From: Amblyornis subalaris
Lineage: Eukaryota; Chordata; Aves; Passeriformes; Ptilonorhynchidae
Direction of reading: 5' to 3'
Assembly: GCA_018881555.1 (NCBI GenBank)
Contig: JACAXG010000239.1
Coordinates: 62,001 to 126,000, forward strand
DNA length: 64,000 nt
Positions 1 through 10,243 of this stretch are shown here, piece after piece (position 1 is the first letter of the stretch; the number at the start of each line of letters is the position of its first letter). Below the pieces are notes generated by a model that saw only the letters and a list, made by a program, of their open reading frames with translations, was not told the origin of the DNA and did no database searches. The position numbers were made by a program, and so were the translations under genes.

Positions 1-2576
1 ACAGAATATGTCATTGCAAATTAAACATTAAAATCTTTCCTCATTTAGTTGCAAAAGTCGATGTATCAAACCAAGAGATGAGGCTTTCAAAAAAAGGACA
101 GAGTTCTTCTAAAGTGGGTGGATTTTCCCAGTGATACTGCAAGTGCACAGTACCTAAGTGATTATAACACTCTAGGAGTGATGGAGGTTAGGAGATTTAT
201 CACAGCACAAATAATCAAGTTCCTCATTATATTCCCATGCTGTTGATTTCCCAAAACTGGGCTTCTNTTGCCATAATGAAACATCTCTATTTGAGTTTTA
301 CAATGAAATCACTAACATTGATCACCCTGATGTAAGAGCAGAAGTGAAACCAAAATTTTAGTGATTAATATCACTGACTTCCCTTTTTAAAATAATTTTT
401 AAAATAACATTAACATATAGCTAATTTTCAGAGCAAGTTCAGAACTTTATTTCTTTATAATATTTCCTTAATGTCATTTTCATCTCTGAAGGAATTAGGT
501 ATTTCAAAATCTGTAAGAGCAGTGTTCCAATGTAAATATTAAAAAATAATAGTGTAGTAGCAAATTCTGATATGATATTAAAGAAAATATCAGTCTCTCC
601 TACAGGTAATTACATAACTTTAAAATTACTCTGTTAAAAATGGTCTAGAATTACATTGAAAACAGTGCTGCTTATTGTAACGATGAATTAGCATTTAGTA
701 ACTTCATTAAAGTATAAAACTATAAGCTAGTGATAAAATTTAACAATAGTTTCTTTCTTATTCACATGTATGATGGAACAACTTTTCTGCACCTCAAGAT
801 ACTCAGGTACCTTAAAAAAAATCCTGATTTAATCTTGATTACAGAGACGTGGGAATTTAAAATCAGCTTAACTTGACAGACATGTGAATCTTGGAAAGCT
901 TGGAAAGCTTGGAAAGCATACCTATTCCTGTATGCCTGGGTTATGTCTATTTCAAGGTACAGGACTATATGTTAAGAATAGATTAATTTAAAGAATTGTA
1001 AATCTCATGCAGTTTCACACTAATTTCCAATGAGAACTGGAAAAAAAATACATGTTTATTATATAATACCTCTTTCTATAAGGAAAGGTAAATGCCACTT
1101 TACTGTCTCCTTGCATTGAAAACAAGTTTTTAAAACAGAAAAGTTTCCTAAATACTATACCCTTTTTTTTTTTTTCTGACCTCCTACCCACAAATGAAGA
1201 GTACAGATTTAATATTTTATATTCACAGTTCACTTTCCACTCTAGTAGGGCAGGAAACATAATTCTGAAGACATATTTTAATATTTAATTTCAGCTGAAA
1301 GTAAACACAAGAATATAATGAAGTTACCTGGAAAAAAGTCATGCCCCAACACCCTCTTTATTGGCTCGGAGACACATGGCATTGCCTTGCCACACAGCAG
1401 CTGCATAGGTTTCTGTGTCTTGATTCAGACCAGCCCAACAAAGACTTAGTGGAACTAATCCAGAACATAAAGAAGGTGTAAACCCACCAAAAATGCAATG
1501 TACAAGCATGTTGGATATAGCCCTCAGTAACCAAGTTAGCAGCTTCTCAGACACTGACTGCTGAGCTCTTTCTCTTAAACTCAGGATATGCTCTCACAAC
1601 TACCATGCTTCNTCCTTTTCCTTCGGCTGGTAGGAGACAACACATTTTCTGACTTCAGGGTAGTTTAGAAGGTGCACTCCAACCACTAATACACATCCTT
1701 CATCAGTCCACAAAATGAACTGTTGTTATAAATTACTCTGATTCTTTCCTTACCTAGAAGCTTTGATCAGAAGTTTGCTGAAATAGACTGAATTTCATGT
1801 AGAAGAGTTTTCAGCAGCCAGTTTTCATAACACCATGACACATCAGTACAGCGGAAGAAAGGACAGAATGTCACACCACAAACCCTAACAAGGTGAAACA
1901 AGTGAATATTTCAGGAAGCAAAGGGATATGAGTAGGAGGGATGAGACATGAGTTAACAGTAAGCATGACTCAGATGCACAATGATCTGTATTTGACCCTA
2001 AAGAGAAAGCAGAATTTCAGATTTTAGTATTCCTTAATAAGATTTAAAATCTGCTTTTTTACAGCATCTTTCTATTGTACATGATCATATATGATGCAGC
2101 TGGCTTACACCATATTCTCCACAAAATTCCAAAGTACAACCAAACTTCTGTATTCTGCTCTTGATAATGTGTTTCACTGCTAGCAGTTATATTTTTCAGA
2201 AGACCAGAAAAGGTGCTAAGCTTTTCCCAAAAAGGGCGCTGGCCGCTAATGTATTTGCCACAAAATCTTTTAATTCTGTACAGTATCATTCCAAATATCC
2301 CTAGCAAATTACTTCCAAATAAGACACTTCTAAAAGATCAACACAGAATCATTATAGTAAGGGAAAATTTACAGTTCCAAAATGATAGGTATTTTTATTT
2401 GGTTTCGTATATGAAAAGGAATAGATGGCTGTCTTTGTTTAAAAGACAGGTGTCTTCCAAGGAAGGCAGGAACCTTCCTGGAATGGAAAAGATGACCCCC
2501 TCCCTCCAAATTATTATAACCTTGAAATTACGGGGCTTTCAGGCAAAGATACGGGAAAGGAATAACAGTTCTTTAC
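1..2576. other. AT-rich noncoding stretch, nothing recognised
   Basis: No exon, RNA gene or mobile-element signature was recognised. Open frames are short and lie on both strands, as expected by chance. The only structure seen is the 9-bp triplication at 891-917. The stretch 1339-1554 is somewhat less AT-rich, but its minus-strand frame resembles nothing I know. Confidence 0.6.
891..917. repeat. Three perfect copies of a 9-bp unit
   Basis: The unit TTGGAAAGC occurs three times head to tail without mismatch, a short minisatellite-type expansion. No functional context is visible. Confidence 0.9.
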
Positions 2577-2641
2577 TATAGATAGATAGACAGATATATA
2601 ACAAGACAGACANACAGCAACAACAACAGCAACAACAACAA
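2577..2641. repeat. Compound microsatellite, (GATA)n then (CAA/CAG)n
   Basis: A short GATA-type run is followed by an interrupted CAA/CAG run. It lies about 50 bp before the GC-rich island and may mark the edge of an inserted sequence. Confidence 0.85.
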
Positions 2642-2711
2642 AATCAGAAACCCCATAACAGACTTTTCTCACCCGTTAAGCAATTTCCCTTTTGGTGTCG
2701 TGATGCCCACA

Positions 2712-2798
2712 GCTGACAGGGGGCGCTGGTGGACCCAGTAGGGGAGGGCAGGGCAGATGCAATGGTTCCCCCGCGGCTGCANGGGGCGCTGTGGCCAC
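2712..2798 (+). promoter_or_regulatory. Two CTCF-like motifs in tandem
   Basis: AGGGGGCGCT at 2718-2727 and ANGGGGCGCT at 2781-2790 both match the AGGGGGCGC core of the vertebrate CTCF site. They share orientation, lie 63 bp apart and each follows a GCTG-containing sequence. The first has a good surrounding context (GACAGGGGGCGCTGG). An N sits inside the second core. Binding is inferred from motif resemblance only. GC-rich mobile elements sometimes carry such motifs. Confidence 0.4.
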
Positions 2799-2939
2799 CT
2801 CTCCACATGGCAATGGCGGCTCGGGCGAGAGGGAGGAGGGGAGACCGCTCCCTGTGCAAAACTCACAAGCAGCAGCCAGTCTCAGCACCACTCCCGGTGG
2901 CGAGCGGGACTGCAGCAGGAACCTTGGAGTAGGAGCAGC

Positions 2940-3061
2940 GGCAGGAACAGCGGAGATGGGCAGATCTGATCAGGCAGCAAGTTACAACGTAGNCCCGTAC
3001 CCAAGCCGTGGCAGGAGCGGCAGAGATGGCAGATCCGATCGGGCAGCAAGTCACGACGCAG
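2940..3061 (+). repeat. Two-copy direct repeat, about 52 bp at 70-bp period
   Basis: Copy one is 2940-2992 and copy two 3010-3061. Both begin GGCAGGA and share GCAGATC, GATC and GGCAGCAAG, ending in similar ACGTAG/ACGCAG. Copy two keeps more CpGs than copy one, consistent with CpG decay after duplication. Confidence 0.85.
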
Positions 3062-3436
3062 CACTGTTCTCGGGACAAACCAGCACTCGCTCCTCGCACC
3101 ATGCATGACCACCTTCCTTGACTGCCAAGCCAAAAAAGGCAGAACCCAGCCCCCGCCCCTCCAGCCGAGCCTCAGATTCCCCCCCGCCTCTCGCGGTATT
3201 ACCCACAACTCCCGAGAGCAACCCCCAGCCAGAGAGCCCACCCCCAGCCAAAACTCCCAAACTCTCGAGCCTCTGGCTGATCTATTGCTGTGGTATGTGA
3301 GAGTGATTGGCTATGTCTTTTGTTTCTTAATTACCCCTATTTGTTTCCCAGACAACCCATTCCCCTCACAGCATCTTCCTGCATATGACAGATGGGAAGA
3401 AATGCTCCTGAGAAACCCCAACCCACAACAATGGTA

Positions 3437-3470
3437 TTAAATAAATAAATAAATAAATATATAAATAAAA
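3437..3470. repeat. (AAAT)n microsatellite
   Basis: About eight AAAT-type units with one ATAT interruption. The tract lies just after the GC-rich island. It could be an ordinary microsatellite or the degenerate A-rich end of an inserted sequence. Confidence 0.9.
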
Positions 3471-5079
3471 CTAGAATTCTTGCTAAGTAGATCCTATCTT
3501 CTGTAAAGAGAAATTTAACAACGTATAATCTTACCTTACTCTTGAACAAGGAGCATTGTCTCTCTCCAAAATAAGGAGGATAGAAATAATACCTTCTCTC
3601 CAGCTACCTTACCATTTCAGGATGGAAAGAGGAAAATAAGTTTTTGTTAAGTCTCATACCACCAGTTATAATTTAAGCACAAATTACTTGCTTTATTTCT
3701 TGAAAAGAACGGATAGTACAAACTGATCAGAACATCATCAGAAATATGTCCTTAGCACATACTGTACCTTATCACTTTGAAAGTAGTTGCTTTTAGATTT
3801 AAACTGCAAATTAAAGAATATTGAATATGATTGCTCAGGACTTGCAGAGCTTTACAGACATCCCACTTCTCACTTTCTAATAAGATTTACTAAGGGCACA
3901 CATGTCTCAAGACACTGAGCAAGGTAGACTAGTTGAGTGTCTTCTTAAAGAATTGCTGGAACAGACCTAGGATTTTATGGAATCACTGGTTGTACATGAA
4001 ATTCCAGGTAGTATTCAAACATGGGTATTTTTGAATACAGTAAAGGTTGAATACAAAGCCTTCATTTCTCCCAGAATTACAGGTTTTGCAACTACAAACT
4101 ACGACTACTATAAGAAACTTCTGGAAATGCAATAATATTTTTTGTAGACATAACATTAGTATGCTTGTCAACTAACATCACTTTCCTCATAATGAAAATC
4201 AAAGGTTCCTATACATTTTAACTTCTTTTGGAGAAAGAAATGAACTGCATTTTAATTGTATGCATGCTACATATTCTGGTTACACAACCAGGAATCTTTG
4301 TGAGATCTATAGGTAGCATCGTGGTGCCAATATTTTCTGGTTTTGATTAGCAAGTATCAGACCTTAAAAGCACCATTATGGTCAGAGAGTATCACAGTAC
4401 AGTTACAGCACATGAAACAAATTAGGAAGGACAAAATGGCACATAAGGAAATTAAGGAAAAAAAAAGAATAGCAAAGAATGTATTAATAATTGTAGTACT
4501 CCTAAAATAGTGTTTGCTTTTAGAAATTAAAGAAAAAACTTCAGTTTCTTTTTCTCTTTGCTGTTTCACTTAATGTTAATGTGAGTAGTGTGGATCTTNA
4601 TAGTATCATTATTCAGCTGTGCTAGAGGTTTATTGAAGGGTTATAGGACACTATGAAAACCATCCATGCAGTCCCCAGTCCCTTGGAATAACATGTCAAA
4701 CAAAGAAAATCTGAAGAATCCTTATAATTTTTCAGATGTATGTGCTTTAGAATAAGACCACAGAAGCATTAGATTCTGGCCCTTTTAATGCATAGCATGT
4801 TTTGTAAGTGGCCATTTAATATTCCGGAGTTAAGAATTTCCAGGGAGAGATTCTATTGGCAAATAATTTCAATACTAAAAATAATGCTTTAGACAAGCTT
4901 TTTCTTGCAGACTGACATGTTCTTTAGAGTTCTGATAGAGAAAAACTGCTACGTGATCACACTGGTTTTTTTCTAAGGCATGTTCTACCTTGCAGCTGGA
5001 AGTATACAGCAATAGTCCCAGAGGCATTCACTTTCCTCGGGGGACAAGAGATGTGTACAAGAAATCTTTTTACAGGAAA
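3471..5079. other. AT-rich noncoding stretch, nothing recognised
   Basis: No repeat tail, LTR signal or convincing exon was found. A minus-strand frame at 4357-4569 is rich in hydrophobic residues, but AT-rich chance frames commonly are. Confidence 0.6.
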
Positions 5080-5123
5080 TATTTTATTTTATTTTATTTT
5101 ATTTTATTTTATTTTATTTTATT
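5080..5123. repeat. (ATTTT)n microsatellite
   Basis: Eight to nine perfect pentanucleotide units, probably polymorphic. Confidence 0.95.
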
Positions 5124-8100
5124 AAAAAAGAACAAAGATTCACATTTAATACTGGAAGTTAAATCACAGGAAAATTATGAGGAATATTCTATCACAAATG
5201 CAGTTCTTACCTCTGCATCCGGAAGACCAACAGAGTGCAAAATATCTCAAGAAAATCACAATTCTTTTACAGAAGAATAATTATTCATATACATTTTTAA
5301 AGCTGGTTACATTCAAAATTTTCATACTGGAATGAATGGAGAACAGTTTTAATGGTATTTGTTATATATTATTTATTTTCCAGAATGTTTCTACACTGTG
5401 AAACTACATAAATGATATAACTAATTTTACGCTCAATGTGAAGGGTAAGATATTTTTACCTATATATTTTTGAATCTACAATGAAGATTAGACTAAGGAA
5501 TTACCTTTTTTGGGCTGACACAACTACATAACACTAGGTGAGGAGTCCTTCTCAATAGATAATTATATTAGCAATATGACGAGCAGCATCACTAAAAGAA
5601 GCTCTGTTTGGAAAATCGTATCACATCACATCACATCACATCCATGCATTTCAATGAACCCAGCCCTAGAGTGCATCCTATATCATCATAATGGTGAAAC
5701 TGCAGCCCTAGAGGTACAAATATATCACTGTGAATGTCTCAGTTTTGCTTCAGAGGCAGTTCTACCAAGCGTTCTTGCCCTTTACCTCATATACAGCTCA
5801 CAGTTTCTTTTCTCTAGCTCCAATAATAGCAAAATTTAAATTCATTTGGGGTGTTTCTCCTTTATGCGTATGGACATGTAGTTATAACACTGATTAATCA
5901 CTGGTATTGTAAACAATATTTATCAGAAGCACACATTAAAAAATTATGTGAAATATGTTCAACTTCACAGCTAAACATTAATTATTATAATAGATTTTGA
6001 GACCTTGGTAGGTCATTTGGAGAAAAGCTATTAAATCTTTTCTAGCTTATCTTGGAGTTATCAAAAGAACGACATTAATTATTAACAAGATTTATTAAAG
6101 AAAATTGTGAAGAAGTGCATGTAATGATTAATATTGCTGCTTAGATGGCAATACTAATGTGCTCAGCTGAAATTTGACACACAAAAAAAGCATTACAGTA
6201 CCAAGTCAGCATGGTTTCCCATAAATGCTGGACTTCAGATATATGTAGGGCAATGCAATAGAAAGAGTATCAAAGGTCAACAGATTCCTCTAGTTCCTGA
6301 ATCAAATGTCATCTGTCTAACAAACTAAAGAAATGATTCATCAACATCTTGTTTAATTGGTGAGGACTGTAGAACTTATAAGAAGCCCAAAGACAAACTT
6401 CTGAAGGTGAATTATGCCCCAGAGTACTTTCAAGACTGAACAAAGGAAATTTTTTAGATGCCTGCTGAAGTTGTCCATCTGAAGAGGAAGTACAGTAAGG
6501 CCTTGTACCCATGAAGTCATAACAGACTAATGTGTAGGAAATATTCTAGAAGCCAAGAGAAAGGTGCCTTTCCTATAATCAGACAAAGTTGTGTGTACAC
6601 CACCATAAAGCACAAGCCCCAAACACATCCATTGGGTGGTTTCTGGACGGTGACAACTGTGAAGGCTGCAACACATTTTATAATGGTAGCGGGGTGGCTG
6701 CACAAATTCAGCAGGCAGCCATACAGGATACAGAAATCCAGGCTTCCTCTTGCACTGGTGGCACTCACACAAAGAAACCATCTGCGTTCCACTAATAAGT
6801 ATTCCTGAAAATGCTTCTCTACAGTTGAAGTAATGCCTCAGCATATACGTCATTTCTACCACCTATGTCTATTCCAAATAATAAGTGGACCATAAGAGGC
6901 CAATTAAATATGTTGCTTGCATGTTATCATCGTTCTGATGTACTTCAGTCCATGTCACTCCCTTTACTTGTCTAAGTTTGTTAAAGAAACAGATTGGAAG
7001 CATGAGAAGCTCTAAAAGAGGGAAGCCAAGGTCCTCTCTTCTCATCCACAGAGGAGTTTATCAGGTTCAAGAGCACTTATCTTGTTTCACTAGAGATTTC
7101 ATTCTTAGTAAGAAACATTTAAACTCTGTCCTATCCATTTCTACTGAAAACTTTCTCTTAAATAAATAAGTAGCACAGCGTACCTTACCTAGTTTCAACA
7201 CAAGGACCTCAAAGACTTTAATTAAAAATAAAAACAAATTTTAAAAAAAAGAAGATAATTATTTCCCAAGTTTGGAAATTAAAATATGTAGCTATTTTTC
7301 TGTATTTTCCTTTTCAGAATTGGCAAATGTATATCTAAACACAATCCAAGTTTCAANATACTTAATAATTAACAATTGCATTGCTATTATAATTTGCATT
7401 GTATATCTAACCAAAAGAGATAGAATAAGTCAGAACTGAATAGAGATATTTTCAGTCTTTGTATTGTCCTGACTCCAATTCTGTTAAAGTACTTTGGAAT
7501 TTCATTATTACATTTTTTGAAAAGAGAGTGAGTGCAACAGTAAGCAATCTGAAAGCATGAATTTTTAAAATAATTAAACACAACTGCGTACCTAAAACTA
7601 GAGAAAGTAAAAATATTTTTCTATTAATATTTTCCTCAACAACTGAAGCTTTTTCTGAGTATAAAGCATATATCTAACAAGGAAAAGGGACAGCTGTCAG
7701 TAATTACTATGTCTTTTACACATTTCTGGACATTTGTGAAAAGCATATACATTCTTATCCTAACGGGGAAAACCAGAAGTCATTACTCAGTCGAAGAAAA
7801 TGAAGGTGATGGAAAACAAGCCTTATGTAACTGTGTCTTGTTTAATAGAAATGCTGCACTTATTAAAAAAATATTGCATAATACAAAACAGTCATTCATT
7901 GAGGAAAGAATCAGGCCAAATGATTAAGTTGTATTTGTCTGTTAGCTTTTTATTTATCTTCTTCACACATTATAACATTCAAAGACATCAGTGTAAGAGG
8001 ATGTATTTTTGCCCCTCTTTAACAAAGGTTGCTGATAATTCAAATTTCTTTAACACTGGTGATGGGAAATGAAAGAAAGAAAAGTATATTTAAAACAGAA

Positions 8101-8599
8101 TGTGAAATGGACAGGTGAATGGATTAAATGTGATTGAGAACACTAAATTAAGAGTAGATGTATAGTCTCACTTGAGTCAATAAGTGAAATTGGTAAACTA
8201 GGTATGTCTGAACATATTACTGGAATTATATTACCTAAATTACTGAAATTCTCAGTAGTCAATAAAGAAGTTTGGTTGGTTTATTTAAAAAATAAATTTA
8301 CATCGAATACTATGATATGTAGTCCTAGAAATTTTTGCAGCAAGGACGGATAAATTCCACATGCCATGAGTGCACAAACCTAAATCACCATAAAAGAAGG
8401 AACTTGTACCAAGTTTCTACTTCTTCAATAAGAATTATAATGGGTCCCTTTAATTGTATACCTTTCAAAATTGTTTTTGAAAGGTCAATTATTCAGATTA
8501 GGTTAATGTTGACTTTAGTGGATCTCTACTAATAGCAAGTAGAAAGCAAAATCTTAATTCTGTCATTCCATTTCTTAAGGTGAAGGTGAAATTTTATAG
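5124..8599. other. AT-rich noncoding stretch with a short (TCACA)n run
   Basis: A (TCACA)n run of about four units lies at 5620-5641. At 6300-6870 base composition is more balanced and frames are open on both strands (minus 6527-6862, plus 6530-6808), but none resembles a known protein, and overlap on opposite strands argues against coding. Nothing else was recognised. Confidence 0.55.
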
Positions 8600-10243
8600 G
8601 ACATGAGAAAGTTTTTAGGAGACAGTGGCCAAAGTATTAGCCAAAGTAGTGAGTGCACACTTCTTCATTCACAAAAATCTTGTCTAAGAAGAGAATTCAC
8701 AGTGGCTAAGAAGGCTTGGCCAAGAAGGGAACTCATAGTGGTGTACAAGGCCCACAAGCAGTGACAGGCTACAGAGCAGGATGTTAAAGGCATCATCCAA
8801 GCATGTAGCAATGGTGTCCAAGGCACATCAAGGGCAAGAGGAGAACCTTCTACCACTGCATCAGTTTAGTGTAGGTTGAGCACAAGTCCAGATGGGCTTC
8901 TTACAATGGCGCTTAGAGAGTGGTGATGTGTTTGCAAGACCATTCTCTCATTTTTAGAAAGTTATGAATATAACCATAAATTCCTAGTGGTTAGAAAGGA
9001 GTAACTATTGCACCCATCTTCATAAAAAGCCACAGGTCATTCCAAGAAGCTACAGGCCACTCAGCCTCTTTTCAGTCCCTAAGANAGTTATGAGCACAAT
9101 CTCTTGGTAGCCTTTTCTGGATGCATGAANAAAATGAAGAGAATTTGGAACACTGAGTGGGGCCTGAGTGCATAAAACAGGTCTGGCCAACCTGACTGCT
9201 TTATATGATAAAATGTCTGGATTTGTAGACAAGAGAGAAGTAGTGGACAGAATTTTCTTTAACTTTGTCAAGGATTTGGACAATGTCCCTTGAAGTATTC
9301 TTGTACCAAACTTGTAACATTACAGGTTAGTGAGGGCTACTGGATGGGTACAAATCTGTTCAGGTTGTATGTTAATGGAGGTTGGTAACAAGTAAAATGG
9401 TGCAGGGGTCTATCCCAGGATATGTCCCATTCAGCTTTGGCAATGACCATTCAAAGAGTGCACTGCTTTCAAGTTTTTGGGTTTCACAAAAATAGAAGGA
9501 ACGTTCAATATTCTTGAAGGCAGACCCACCATTCAGAGGGACCTTGACAGGCTGGAAGAACAGGCCAAAGAAACCTTGTGAAACTTAACAAAAATAAATA
9601 AATATAGAATCCAGCTGGGAAGGAAAAGCCTCTGCCCCCATTACAGGCTGGGAACGGACAGACTGACTGACAAAGACAGCAGATTGATAGATGGGTTACG
9701 CTGCCTCTATTAAGCAGCTGTTAGACCTCTCCTAGAATAGTTCATCCAGTTTCAGGCACCACAATGCCAGGAAGATATTGGTCAGCTGGAGCAAGTTCGG
9801 CAGAGAGTCGTCAATAGGACTGAGAGCTAGAGCACCTACCCGGTGTAGAGGGGAAAAAGAGGGAGGGTTTGTTTAGCCCGAAGAAGAAACAACTTCAAAG
9901 CCACGTAGTAGCACATTCCAGCATCTATGAGGAGGTTACTTAGAAGGTGGAACCAGAATCCTCACGGTGGGAGGAAGAAAGAAAAGAGGTAAAAATTGAA
10001 ACAAGAAAAGTTTAGACTGAGTGTAAGGAAAACATTTTTCAGTATGAGAACCATCAAACATTGGAACAGGTTGCCCAGGGAAGCTATGCAGTCTCCGTCT
10101 TTGGAAGTCTTCAAGACACAACTGGATAAATCCTTGAGCAATCTGATCTGATCTCTCAGCTGAACTGCCTTGAGTGGGAAGTTGGACACAGAGCCTCCCG
10201 GAGTCCCTTCCAGCTTGAACTCTCCTATGATACTGTGATACTA
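8600..10243 (+). mobile_element. Old CR1-like LINE, ORF2 3' part and 3' end, inactive
   Basis: Order and wording follow the CR1 reverse-transcriptase ORF and tail. At 9261-9290 the codons read NFVKDLDNVP, close to the CR1 DFSKAFDTVP motif around the catalytic region. A degenerate version of the SGVPQGS region follows near 9400. At 9531 onward the frame reads IQRDLDRLEEQAKE, a typical CR1 segment, then stops. The region 10030-10243 matches the CR1 tail ('TGGAACAGGTTGCCCAGGGA', then CCTTCCAG and a decayed CTATGATACTGTGATAC end). Many stops and frameshifts make it a dead copy. The 3' boundary is fairly clear, but the 5' boundary is a guess because similarity fades upstream of about 8990. Confidence 0.85.
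8686..8741 (+). repeat. Imperfect 20-bp direct repeat, 36-bp period
   Basis: Copies at 8686-8705 and 8722-8741 differ at three of 20 positions. They lie in the poorly conserved 5' part of the CR1 and may be a local duplication within the element. Confidence 0.7.

Larger units (their letters stand above)
2690..3290. other. Isolated GC/CpG-rich island: ERV leader/LTR, LINE 5' UTR or promoter
   Basis: This is the only strongly GC-rich block in the window. By eye it holds roughly 30 CpG dinucleotides in about 0.6 kb, so CpG depletion is mild. It contains two CTCF-like motifs and a 70-bp-period duplication. At 2693-2703 TGGTGTCGTGA resembles the start of some class I retroviral primer-binding sites, but no clear LTR ends just upstream. 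Microsatellites flank it on both sides (2577-2641; 3437-3470). It could be a GC-rich piece of an endogenous retrovirus, the 5' UTR of a LINE, or a CpG-island promoter of an unseen transcript. Sequence alone does not decide, though bordering microsatellites and internal duplication lean toward a mobile element. Confidence 0.5.

Noticed and set aside
2644..3260. Cluster of overlapping frames on both strands in the GC island
   Set aside because: GC-rich sequence has few stop codons. Frames overlap on all phases, contain Ns and show no conserved domain.
4357..4569. Small membrane protein on the minus strand
   Set aside because: Hydrophobic frames arise easily from AT-rich DNA; there is no promoter, homologue or exon structure.
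5080..5123. CRISPR-like repeat array (this and other simple repeats)
   Set aside because: These are uninterrupted microsatellites without spacers in a vertebrate genome.
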